A stretch of DNA of 64,000 bases from Chloroflexota bacterium (lineage in GTDB: Bacteria; Chloroflexota; Anaerolineae; Aggregatilineales; Aggregatilineaceae). Positions within the stretch are counted from its first letter, which is position 1. The number at the start of each line of letters is the position of its first letter. Below, piece after piece: positions 37,801 through 44,308 of the stretch. Under the pieces are notes generated by a model. It made no database searches, was not told where the DNA came from, and was given only the letters and a program-made list of their open reading frames with translations. The stretch spans positions 35,446 through 99,445 of the forward strand of contig JAAYCM010000046.1 in NCBI GenBank assembly GCA_012729765.1, written 5' to 3'. The position numbers and the translations under genes are program-made.

Positions 37801-40164
37801 TTGCTGATTTCGCGCATGTGGGAAGGTGATGGGCACATCAACGAGCATGGGCGCAGCCTGTTCTATGCGACGGCATCCGAAAGGTTAGTGCGCCAACTTC
37901 AGCATTTGCTGTTGAGGCTGGGAATAATCAGCCGCCTGCGTACAGTTAAGTTCCCATATCGAGATGGTCGGATCGGGTACCAGCTTTTTGTTACTGGGTA
38001 CAAGAACATCAAAACGTTCATGGAGACTATCGGTTGCCGCTTCGTCAGCGGTGAACGACGGGCAAAACTGGAACGCATCTTGCTTTCGGGATCAGACATG
38101 ACTTCTGGTACGCATGATGTCGTTCCAGTGGCTGTGAAATCGGTTGTCCGTGAACAAAAAACGGCACGCGACCTGACCTGGGAGGAAATCAGTATATGTA
38201 CAGGAGTAGCACCACGTGAGTTCTATGCGACGTCGACCGCAACAAAATCCGGCTTTTCGCGCACTGTGATTGGCCGGTTGGCTGATTATTTCGATTCGGA
38301 CGACTTGCGCGCCTATGCGCATGGCGATATTTACTGGGATAAAATCGTCTCCATCGAATATACCGGTGACAAGCCCACCTACGACCTGACGATTGCCGAC
38401 ACGCATAACTTCGTCGCCAATGATTTCATTGTGCATAACTCCCATGCCGCCGACTACGCCGTCCTGACCTGCCAGACCGCCTTCCTGAAATGCCACTACC
38501 CGCACGAGTATATGGCCGCGCTGATGTCCGTGCACCGCGACGACTCGGCCAAGGTCAGCCTGTTCGCGGCGGACTGCCACCGCGTCGGGATCGCCGTGCT
38601 GCCGCCCAACGTCAACACCAGTATGCTCGACTTCTCCATCGAGCCGCAGGCCGACGGCACACGCGCGATCCGCTTCGGACTGGGCGCGATCAAAAATGTC
38701 GGCGTCGGGCCGCTGGAGCATATCCTGGCCGAGCGCGAGCAAAACGGCCCCTTCCGCGATCTGGATGAATTCTGCCGCCGGGTCGATATGCGCGTCGTGC
38801 AGAAGCGCGCCCTGGAATCCCTGATCCGTGTCGGGGCGCTGGACGAGTTCGGCGACCGCCCCGCTCTCTACACCGCGACCGACCGCATCCTGAGCTTTTC
38901 GGTGGATTATCACAAGGCCAAAGAGATCGGCCAGATGAGCCTGTTTGGGGACGCGACCGGCGTCGATTTCGGCACGGAAGAGAGCCTGCTCAGCCACCTG
39001 CCGGAGCTGACGAGCAAGATCGACAAGCGCGAGATGCTGCGCTGGGAAAAGGAACTGGTCGGCCTCTACGTCACCGATCACCCGCTGCGCGATCTGGCCG
39101 ATAAGTTTGCCAACGCCAATATTCGCACCAGCGCCGATCTGCTCGAAGAAGGCGAGGCCGCTAACGGTCGCCCGGTGCGTATCGCCGGGCTGGTGACGGA
39201 CGTGCGCTCGCTGGTGACCAAAAAGGGCGACGCGATGGGCATTCTGACCGTCGAGGACATCACCGGCTCGATCAGCGCTGTACTCTTCCCGCGCACCTGG
39301 GAGAAATATCGCCAGCTTATCGAGGAAGATACCGTGCTGATCTTCACCGGCAAGGCCGACACGTCGCGCGGCGATCTGCAAATCATCGTGGACAAAGTCG
39401 ATACCAACTTCGCGGCGGTCGAGGCGTTGGACGATCATCCCCGCGCCAGCGCCATGAGCCTGAGCTGGCTGGTGGACGACGATGATGCAGACGAGTCCGG
39501 CGGTGAAAGCCCCTACGATGAGGAAACCGGCGAGATGGTGGCCGGAGTTCAGCCGCCGGAGCCGCCGCCGTCATCCGAGCCGATCATCCCGGCCACCGCC
39601 GGCGCGAGCGTCCCATCCGCCCCACCGATTGTGCCGCCGCCCGTGCCCGCGCTGCTGCTCGACGAGCGCGAGGTGCCGGGCTGGCTGGACGACGATCCGG
39701 CCTGGCTGCCCACGCCGGAGCCGCCGCGCCGGTCCGCTTCCGCCGCCGCACCGCAAGACAGCGCGGTCGCTGCCCCGGCCATCGACCCTGCCGGGCGCCT
39801 GACTCCGCCGCCGTCTCGCGCCGCCCAGACACGTGAAGAGTGGGACCGCAACCGGCAGGCGCAGCGCCGCCGCCCGACCGCCGCCCAGACCGCACCCGCC
39901 GAGCCGCAGGCTCCGCGCCTGCTGACCCTGACCATCCGGCGCAGCGGCGATTCGGCCCGCGACCGGCGCAAGATCGCCAACCTGCACGGCTACCTGACCC
40001 AGTATCCCGGCCAGGATCGTTTCTGCTTCATCCTGGAAGGGGGCGGAGTCAAGCGCGCCCGGATGGACTTCCCGCGTCACGGGATTCAGATCAATGACGA
40101 GATCATCGAGCAGGCCAACCGAAGCGTAGGCGAGGCCAACGTCACGATCACCGCGCTGGAATAG
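34849..40164 (+). CDS. dnaE: DNA polymerase III alpha subunit with in-frame intein
   Basis: The replicative polymerase catalytic subunit. ATG 34849 (MSDAKEFVHLHVHTEFS) is the first start that keeps the PHP domain intact; a GTG at 34810 would add 13 residues. The 1771-residue precursor contains an intein at residues 772-1197, leaving a 1345-residue mature protein. The PHP domain opens with HLHVHTEFSLLDG. The polymerase core has RGSGAGSVAAYCLG and MPDIDLDYPEDRR (catalytic Asp residues). The tandem helix-hairpin-helix and OB-fold (about 1395-1470, IAGLVTDVRSLVTKKGDAMGIL) follow. A Pro/Ala-rich linker (about 1545-1680) precedes a small C-terminal domain (LLTLTIRRSGDSARDRRK to end). Confidence 0.96.
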   Translation: MSDAKEFVHLHVHTEFSLLDGLSQIKKLTKRAAELNMGSLAITDHGTMFGVIDFYRACKAQGIKPIIGMEAYLARRGMTDRDPQYDTRPYHLLLLARNQTGYQNLLKIASASQLEGYYYRPRIDHDFLAAHAEGLIATTGCLAAEIPRMVEDGREADALRQIGWYQDVFGPENFFLELQHHDIDILHTLNRWLIENQSYARVPLLATNDVHYILADDFDAHDTLLCIQTGSVKNEQNRMRMTDPSYHLRTPDEMWRLFGDVPEALTNSVLIAQMCDVNLDSNGYHLPVFPVPEGFSAESYLRYLCEQGLQWRYGARADDPAVRDRLDHELNIIHNMGFDTYFLIVWDLCEFARHADIWWNVRGSGAGSVAAYCLGITSIDPLTNGLLFERFLNPGRVSMPDIDLDYPEDRRAEMIQYCAQKYGEDKVAAIITFGTMGSKAAIRDVGRALDVPLPEVDRIARLLPTGAKPVKFDDALGDDPEKALPDLKLAYEQDPLARRLIDTARQLEGVTRHASTHAAGVIVADKPLVEYIPLHRPTSGSSDEDVPVKMVTQFPMETCEQIGLLKVDFLGLSTLTIMRKACELIERYHGIQYDLSNIPYRADPGDAEQSRMIRETFEMLSRGETIGVFQLESQGMRRMLTDMRPTKFEHIVAGISLYRPGPMDYIPLYNKRLHGEEAVKFLHPQLEPILEETFGICVYQEQIMQIGAKLFGYSLGEADLMRRAVSKKKKEDLQKHRDIFVKRGPEHGVDPDTANAIFDDIEFFARYGFNKCVVADTEIIDAQTGRLVRVGDLASGAVTIEHTVSCDTKQLRLVPRAVTAVVENGIKPVYRLTTQLGRQIEATANHPFYTFDGWRMLGELRPGEQIAVPRVIPVEGQREWPDHAAIVLGHLLAEGNLCHPHGAYYYTTDDEQLRDYVANLEQFDNTAASVSRHKSAYSVYSRRIDRKNEAGVVTWLRQLGIWGKDSHSKTIPDEVFELTNALIGLLISRMWEGDGHINEHGRSLFYATASERLVRQLQHLLLRLGIISRLRTVKFPYRDGRIGYQLFVTGYKNIKTFMETIGCRFVSGERRAKLERILLSGSDMTSGTHDVVPVAVKSVVREQKTARDLTWEEISICTGVAPREFYATSTATKSGFSRTVIGRLADYFDSDDLRAYAHGDIYWDKIVSIEYTGDKPTYDLTIADTHNFVANDFIVHNSHAADYAVLTCQTAFLKCHYPHEYMAALMSVHRDDSAKVSLFAADCHRVGIAVLPPNVNTSMLDFSIEPQADGTRAIRFGLGAIKNVGVGPLEHILAEREQNGPFRDLDEFCRRVDMRVVQKRALESLIRVGALDEFGDRPALYTATDRILSFSVDYHKAKEIGQMSLFGDATGVDFGTEESLLSHLPELTSKIDKREMLRWEKELVGLYVTDHPLRDLADKFANANIRTSADLLEEGEAANGRPVRIAGLVTDVRSLVTKKGDAMGILTVEDITGSISAVLFPRTWEKYRQLIEEDTVLIFTGKADTSRGDLQIIVDKVDTNFAAVEALDDHPRASAMSLSWLVDDDDADESGGESPYDEETGEMVAGVQPPEPPPSSEPIIPATAGASVPSAPPIVPPPVPALLLDEREVPGWLDDDPAWLPTPEPPRRSASAAAPQDSAVAAPAIDPAGRLTPPPSRAAQTREEWDRNRQAQRRRPTAAQTAPAEPQAPRLLTLTIRRSGDSARDRRKIANLHGYLTQYPGQDRFCFILEGGGVKRARMDFPRHGIQINDEIIEQANRSVGEANVTITALE
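37162..38439 (+). mobile_element. DnaE intein with LAGLIDADG homing endonuclease (426 aa)
   Basis: The element starts at Cys (FNK|CVVADTEI) and ends in FIVHN|SHAADYA, so Cys1, the terminal His-Asn pair and Ser+1 needed for splicing are all present. Block B is TANHPFYTF, and blocks F/G are YDLTIADTHNFVANDFIVHN. Two dodecapeptide motifs mark a LAGLIDADG endonuclease: IVLGHLLAEGNL and LIGLLISRMWEGDGHI, each with an acidic residue at the catalytic position (Glu and Asp). Endonuclease and splicing therefore look intact. The base composition from about 37480 to 38340 is visibly lower in GC than the exteins, a sign of transfer. Confidence 0.93.
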
Positions 40165-40178
40165 GCGCGCGTAGAATA

Positions 40179-40276
40179 AGTATCTATCCGTTTATTCGCT
40201 CTGGTAGAGGAGCACACGATGGTGTTCCCCTGGGCGGGCACGGCATCTTGCCCCTACTATTTACGGATAGATTACT
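40179..40276. mobile_element. 98-bp MITE sharing terminal repeats with the IS5-like element
   Basis: The left end is AGTATCTATCCGT; the complement of the right end is AGTAATCTATCCGT, identical apart from one inserted base. The same sequence ends the IS at 41313-41890. The interior contains a reverse-strand GTAGGGGCAAGATGCC, akin to the short repeats at 24607 and 46898. It starts 15 bases after the dnaE stop and ends at the 3' end of the hydrolase gene. Confidence 0.75.
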
Positions 40277-41084
40277 AGGTGACATGTTTTCTAATAAAGG
40301 CTACCAGGTCAGCCGCAAAGCGATCTGGAGCCTCCGCGTGCGGACTATGGCCAACGCCAGGATAGATAACTTGCTGTGAGCCGCCAATAGCGGCAGCGAT
40401 GGTATCCTGATCGGCTTGAGGAACTGTAGCATCTTCAGCACCCCAGGCCAGCAGGGTTGGAGCCCGTATCTCGTCGAGACCCGCCATTAGATCCGCTTCC
40501 AAAGCGGATCCGAACACACTTTTCCACACATGAGCGGGAACCTTCTGGGCTTCATGCAAGGTAGTTTGCAGGAATGCCTCTGGCACTGGCCGGACGAAGG
40601 TATGTTCAACAAAAGTCTTTACAAATCCTGGATCAACCGGATCTGTCATTTTCGAGATGGTAGACTCCCACAGCTCCAGTAAACCGGGTCTGTCTCGCAT
40701 ACTGGCGCGTGGACTGACCAGAACAAGCCCCTGGGCGCGTTCGGAATTGTCACTGGCAAATCGCAGCGCGACTGAGGCTCCCATCGAATGGCCGGCAACG
40801 ACCGCTTTTTGAAGATCGAGGATGTCAAGGAAAGCTACCAGATCCGCAGCAAAGTGTTGAAGTCGATAGCCCGTATCGGGGTGGCTTGCATCACCATGCC
40901 CTCTCTGTGTCAGAGCGAAGGCATGGATAGATGCCGCCAGGTGAGGCAGCACGCATTGGAAATCGCGCCAGGAACCGGCGAAGCCGTGCAGGAAGACTAC
41001 CGGAACCCCGGAAGAATCGCCCTGCTCAATATAGGGAAGTCGGATATGGTTGGGCAAGTCAGCCCATTTGATTGCAGATGCCAT
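40275..41084 (-). CDS. Alpha/beta-hydrolase-fold enzyme
   Basis: A 269-residue alpha/beta hydrolase. VVFLHGFAGSWRDF provides the oxyanion region, VVAGHSMGASVAL the nucleophile elbow (Ser 100), LLAWGAEDATVP the Asp, and GVGHSPHAEAP the His near residue 247. A helical cap spans about 130-195. It is closest to general esterase/haloperoxidase-type hydrolases; the substrate is unknown. Its GC content is clearly below that of dnaE and the VOC gene, codon choice is more relaxed, and it is bracketed by elements sharing terminal repeats, all suggesting horizontal arrival. Its stop codon lies at the inner edge of the MITE at 40179-40276. Confidence 0.87.
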   Translation of the reverse strand: MASAIKWADLPNHIRLPYIEQGDSSGVPVVFLHGFAGSWRDFQCVLPHLAASIHAFALTQRGHGDASHPDTGYRLQHFAADLVAFLDILDLQKAVVAGHSMGASVALRFASDNSERAQGLVLVSPRASMRDRPGLLELWESTISKMTDPVDPGFVKTFVEHTFVRPVPEAFLQTTLHEAQKVPAHVWKSVFGSALEADLMAGLDEIRAPTLLAWGAEDATVPQADQDTIAAAIGGSQQVIYPGVGHSPHAEAPDRFAADLVAFIRKHVT

Positions 41085-41134
41085 ACCTTTTTCGCCTCGG
41101 TTCTGTTAGGACGCATTTCTGAGCTAATTTGTCA

Positions 41135-41317
41135 TAAGCTCGACTTTGCGCATCTCAACAATCGCATTGATGGACGTTTTCGGTGAGTTCAAATTGCCTC
41201 GGTGAATTTTCAAATGTTTTGAGATTACACCGATATTGGAAAATTCTGACAAGTTTTGAAAACCTTCTTTAGCCGAAACCCAATGAGCAAAGATTGTCAT
41301 GTGCAAAATCGAGCTTA
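41135..41317. mobile_element. 183-bp inverted-repeat remnant abutting the IS
   Basis: The 19-base left end (41135-41153) and the complement of the right end (41299-41317, TAAGCTCGATTTTGCACAT) match at 17 positions. The interior is AT-rich. A 60-codon minus frame (41124-41306) crosses it but has no recognisable domain. The right end overlaps the IS left repeat by five bases (GCTTA), so one element may have inserted at the end of the other. The family is unknown. Confidence 0.55.
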
Positions 41318-41890
41318 GTATCTATCCGTAAATTGCCAGGTTCATCAAAGTATGAGCGCAGGCCAGTTGGACAAACGCCAACCAGTTCTCAGGTTTTTTG
41401 CACCAGCGAATGCGCAAACTGCGCCGCTTGACCAGCCAACCCAGGGTACGCTCGACAACCCAACGGCGGGCAGGAAAACGTGTTTCGCCCGGAATGGGAC
41501 ACTCTTCAATCAGGGGTTCCCCGCGTTTGTGCTTGTGTTTGATATGAACGATATAGCGCGCTTGCTCCACATGCTGCAGATGCCAAACCATGTTTTGTGG
41601 ACCGCCTTCCACTGACACCCTGTCCACAGCACATACCAGATGCCATTCACTACTGCTCGATTATCAGCTGGAGATCGCCCTGGACCTGGCTTCTTCGCGC
41701 TCTTAGGCAGAACCTTTTTGATCTTGCGCCACAACGAGCGTGGCACTTGAAAGTAGTCGTCATTTTTCGGTTTTTGGGTGGAGTCTTTGCTCATGGTGCA
41801 TCTCGTCTCAGATGGGTAGGTGGTACTCCTATTCTGTACGAGATGCGCCTCTTTTTTCCACTGGAACCGATTTACGGATAGATACTAAGC
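41313..41890 (-). mobile_element. Internally deleted IS5-like insertion sequence (578 bp)
   Basis: Perfect 21-bp terminal inverted repeats: 41313-41333 begins GCTTAGTATCTATCCGT, mirrored at 41870-41890. It encloses a broken transposase on the minus strand. A full IS5-group element of this type is usually about 800-900 bp, so roughly a third is missing. The target duplication is not clear (perhaps TA). Confidence 0.85.
41322..41794 (-). pseudogene. IS5-family transposase, internal deletion and frameshift
   Basis: The N-terminal piece (41510-41794, 94 codons) has VPRSLWRKIKKVLPKS, GRSPADNRAVVNGIWYVLWTGCQWKAV, typical of the DUF4096 N-terminus. The C-terminal piece, in another frame (41322 to about 41627), has PARRWVVERTLGWLVKRRSLRIRW and NWLAFVQLACAHTLMNLAIYG, the standard IS5 tail with the final catalytic Glu. 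The about 100 residues between, which carry the two catalytic Asp residues, are absent. Even a programmed frameshift would not restore activity, so the copy could move only with help in trans. Confidence 0.88.
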
Positions 41891-41926
41891 CTTCAATCGG
41901 GGTGTACACCCTACGCCCCGACGTGT

Positions 41927-42814
41927 CTACCCTTCTTCCCCGTCATACGCCAGCACCACGCCGATCCGGTCGGAATCGCGGATCAGGACGCTGTCGGTGC
42001 CGGAGTTGGCGGGCGGCGTCTCGACCGGCACCCCGGCAGCCCGCACCCGGTCAACCAACGCCTGCCACGCGGCGGCTTCCGGCAGGCGCAGCGAAAACGC
42101 GATCAGCCCCACCGCATCAGTCGGGGCCGGCGGTGCGTCGCGCCCCGCCCAGATGTTCAGCCCCAGGTGGTGATGGTAGCCGCCCGCCGCGACGAACAGC
42201 GCGCCCGGATAGGAACGCTGCATCACCTCGAAGCCCAGCAGATCGCAGTAGAACGCTTCCGCCCGCCCCAGGTCCGAAACGTGCAGATGCACGTGCCCGA
42301 TATCGGTCCCCGGCGCGATCCCGTTCCAGGGTTCCGAGCTCGCCTGCGCCAGCAAATCCTGCCCATCCAGCGGATCGGTTCCCATCCCAATTTGCGTACC
42401 GTCCCACTGCCACTGCGCGCGCGGACGGTCGCAGTACAGTTCCAGGCCGTTTCCGTCGGGATCGGCCAGGTAGATCGCCTCGCTCACGCCGTGATCCGAC
42501 GCGCCTTGCAGCGGGTAGTCGTTTTCGAGCAGCCGCCGCAGCACGCGCGCCAGCCCGTCGCGGTCCGGCAGCCGGATCGCGACGTGGTACAACCCGGCTG
42601 TCCGGGGCGGCTTCTGGCGCGCGCCCGGCTGCTCGGTCACGATCACGTGATAGGGTGGCTCGCCGGTCGCGGATAGATAGGCCGTCCCGTTCACGCGCCG
42701 GACCTCGCGCAGCCCCAACAGATCCTGATAAAATGCCAGTGCGCCGCCGAGATCGCGCACGCGCAGATGCGCATAGCCGATCTGGGCCGCGTCGGGTAAT
42801 GCAAAATTGGCCAT
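41927..42814 (-). CDS. Two-domain VOC-family ring-cleavage dioxygenase/glyoxalase-like protein
   Basis: A 295-residue protein; ATG 42814 (MANFALPDAAQIGYAHLRV) has AGGAGAG 7 bases upstream. Two vicinal-oxygen-chelate modules are seen: about 10-135 (IGYAHLRVRDLGGALAFYQDLLGL ... GLYHVAIRLPD ... YLADPDGNGLELYCDRP) and about 165-290 (IGHVHLHVSDLGRAEAFYCDLLGFEV ... YHHHLGLNIWAG). Metal ligands (His, His, Glu) are at the expected places, and the layout matches CatE-like extradiol dioxygenases of Bacillus, which cleave catechol. It is divergent from the PadR gene, so PadR may control it in response to a phenolic compound. Confidence 0.85.
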   Translation of the reverse strand: MANFALPDAAQIGYAHLRVRDLGGALAFYQDLLGLREVRRVNGTAYLSATGEPPYHVIVTEQPGARQKPPRTAGLYHVAIRLPDRDGLARVLRRLLENDYPLQGASDHGVSEAIYLADPDGNGLELYCDRPRAQWQWDGTQIGMGTDPLDGQDLLAQASSEPWNGIAPGTDIGHVHLHVSDLGRAEAFYCDLLGFEVMQRSYPGALFVAAGGYHHHLGLNIWAGRDAPPAPTDAVGLIAFSLRLPEAAAWQALVDRVRAAGVPVETPPANSGTDSVLIRDSDRIGVVLAYDGEEG

Positions 42815-42897
42815 GTTTATCTCTCCTGAACTGATACCAAATCTAGCACGCTTGGCCCCAATCGCCCGCACAATTATTGGAATTACATCAGAAAAGG

Positions 42898-42927
42898 TTG
42901 ACTCCGACTCTACAGCGCCTCTATAAT
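42898..42927 (+). promoter_or_regulatory. padR operon promoter
   Basis: TTGACT, 18-base spacer, TATAAT. Transcription would begin around 42934, just at the palindrome described next. Confidence 0.75.
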
Positions 42928-42935
42928 GAACTCAA

Positions 42936-42953
42936 CTATATTGAATTCAATAG
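42936..42953 (+). promoter_or_regulatory. Palindromic operator candidate for PadR
   Basis: A perfect 10-base palindrome TTGAATTCAA (42941-42950) inside CTATA...TAG flanks, located over the predicted transcription start. This is the usual position for autorepression by PadR proteins. The binding is inferred. Confidence 0.55.
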
Positions 42954-42969
42954 TCTGGACGGATGCGGT

Positions 42970-43515
42970 ATGGCGCGACACAGGCACAAAGGTCCACCCT
43001 GGCACAACTTCTGGAGCGGCGGGCCACCCGGACCTGACCCGCACGAGTGGCGGCGGCTGTTTGAGCAGTTCCTCGGCCAGCCCCCCGAAACACACTGGAT
43101 GTTCGGCGGACGGCGCTTCAGGCCCTGGCAGGTGGGCGAATCGATCTTCAACCCGTTTGTGGCGATGGCGCTCAGCAAGGGCGGCGGGCTGCTGCCGCTG
43201 TATGTCCTGCATCTTCTCAGCCAGCAGCCGCGCTATGGCAACGAGGTTATGAGCCTGATCGAAGAGCGGACCGGCGGCGGCTGGGGCACCAATCCCGGCG
43301 CGATCTATCCCCTGCTGGTCGAGCTGGAAGAGCAGGGCCTGATCGTCGGCGAGTGGCAGGACCCGGAGCGGCGCACGATCCGGCGCTATACCATCACCGG
43401 CGCGGGGCGCGACGAACTGGAGCGGCTCAAAGCGGTGATGCGTCCCAAGCTGCAAGAAGCGCTCGAAGTGCTCAAGGATATGCTGGACGATCTGGAGGAA
43501 GAAGCGGATGAGTGA
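42970..43515 (+). CDS. PadR-family transcriptional regulator
   Basis: A 181-residue PadR protein; ATG 42970 (MARHRHKGPPWHNFW) is the first start after the promoter. The N-terminal about 65 residues are unusual, rich in His, Trp, Pro and Gly. The winged helix (about 78-145) has LLPLYVLHLLSQQPRYGNEVMSLIEERTGGGWGTNPGAIYPLLVELEEQGLIVGEW and RRYTITGAGRDELERL. A C-terminal helix serves dimerisation. PadR proteins repress genes for phenolic acid or drug response. The stop overlaps the next start by 8 bases, so the three genes that follow form an operon. Confidence 0.88.
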   Translation: MARHRHKGPPWHNFWSGGPPGPDPHEWRRLFEQFLGQPPETHWMFGGRRFRPWQVGESIFNPFVAMALSKGGGLLPLYVLHLLSQQPRYGNEVMSLIEERTGGGWGTNPGAIYPLLVELEEQGLIVGEWQDPERRTIRRYTITGAGRDELERLKAVMRPKLQEALEVLKDMLDDLEEEADE

Positions 43516-43759
43516 GAAAGTGCTGTTCGAGCTGCGCGTCACCGAGGATGAGCACGGCGCGCACGTCCACGTGATGGAATTGCCGGAGTGGCGGGCCTAC
43601 CACGCGCCGCCCCGCCCGCGCCTGTTCACCTGGGCCGAACTCCGTAAGGCGTTCCAACCCCGCCCTGCCGAGCGCGATCTGCGACAGGCACTTGACTCGC
43701 TGCAAGGCATCTACGACGACCTCTACGGTCACACCCCCAACCCCGAAATGGGATCGTAA
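43508..43759 (+). CDS. Small conserved-looking hypothetical protein (PadR operon)
   Basis: An 83-residue protein whose ATG lies 8 bases inside the padR end, indicating coupling. The sequence begins SEKVLFELRVTEDEHGAHVHVMELPEW, resembling a short beta meander, then a Pro-rich turn and a helix (ERDLRQALDSLQGIYDDLYG). No family is recognised. It shares an opening pattern with the next gene (a beta strand E-F-x-I/V followed by acidic DD/ED and H/R), suggesting distant relation. Confidence 0.6.
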   Translation: MSEKVLFELRVTEDEHGAHVHVMELPEWRAYHAPPRPRLFTWAELRKAFQPRPAERDLRQALDSLQGIYDDLYGHTPNPEMGS

Positions 43760-43788
43760 GCGGTATCAATCAACAGGAGAGAAACAGG

Positions 43789-44097
43789 ATGGAGAAGGTA
43801 ATCCAGGAATTTCGCATCATCGAAACGGACGACGGCTTCCGCATCGAGATCAAGGGCGATAAGGAGCAGCTGCGCGACTTCGTGATGAATCTCGACCCGC
43901 GCCAGTGGGGGCGGCGCGGCCACTGGGCGCCCTGGGGAGAACACCCTCACGGGCGGCACGGCAGGCACGGGCACGGCTTCCGCTTCGGCCCGATGGGCGG
44001 GTGGTTCGGCTTCGGCGGCCCCTGGGACTGGGGCGAGGAAGATGACGAAGACGCGCCGCCCCGCAAGCGCAAGCCCCAAGGCGGCGGAACGGTTTAG
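43789..44097 (+). CDS. Small His/Gly/Trp-rich hypothetical protein (PadR operon)
   Basis: A 102-residue protein; AGGAGAG precedes the ATG. It starts EKVIQEFRIIETDDGFRIEIKGDKEQLRDFVMNL, then a stretch rich in His, Gly, Trp and Phe (about 40-80, including HPHGRHGRHGHG), then an acidic turn and a basic tail. The His/Gly/Trp bias echoes the N-terminus of the PadR protein two genes upstream (HRHKGPPWHNFWSGGPPGP). Metal or ligand binding is possible, but no function is recognised. Confidence 0.6.
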   Translation: MEKVIQEFRIIETDDGFRIEIKGDKEQLRDFVMNLDPRQWGRRGHWAPWGEHPHGRHGRHGHGFRFGPMGGWFGFGGPWDWGEEDDEDAPPRKRKPQGGGTV

Positions 44098-44112
44098 GAC
44101 TCCACAAACACA

Positions 44113-44140
44113 GCGGGCGATCCGAGTCTGGATCGCCCGC
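44113..44140 (+). terminator. Terminator-like hairpin after the PadR operon
   Basis: A perfect 11-bp stem (GCGGGCGATCC / GGATCGCCCGC) with a 6-base loop, 15 bases past the last stop. The following T content is modest (GTTTCGTTG). Confidence 0.65.
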
Positions 44141-44164
44141 GCCGTTTCGTTGTAGAAACCGGCC

Positions 44165-44308
44165 CTAGTACTACAGCCGCAGATCGCCCCCCATCCTAAA
44201 TCCTTCCCCCAAAATGAGGGAAGGACTTCAAATTCTGCTCCCCTTCCCTCCGTGAGACGGGGCTGGGGGATGGGGGCAACAAAACGTCAGATGCGGCTGT
44301 AGTACTAG
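44165..44308. repeat. CTAG-ended inverted-repeat element, copy D
   Basis: The cleanest copy: 144 bp with perfect 17-bp terminal inverted repeats (CTAGTACTACAGCCGCA). The terminal repeat sequence differs from copies A-C, E and F after CTAG, but the interior is shared with copy A (CATCCTAAATCCTTCCCC and AATGAGGGAAGGACTT). The right CTAG contains the prmA stop codon on the minus strand. Confidence 0.9.

Noticed and set aside
35182..39438. Long minus-strand frames (35182-36897, 38092-39438) across dnaE
   Set aside because: Antisense shadows of polymerase sequence.
41124..41306. 60-codon minus-strand frame inside the 183-bp element
   Set aside because: Spans the inverted repeats of a mobile remnant, lacks a ribosome site and a known domain.
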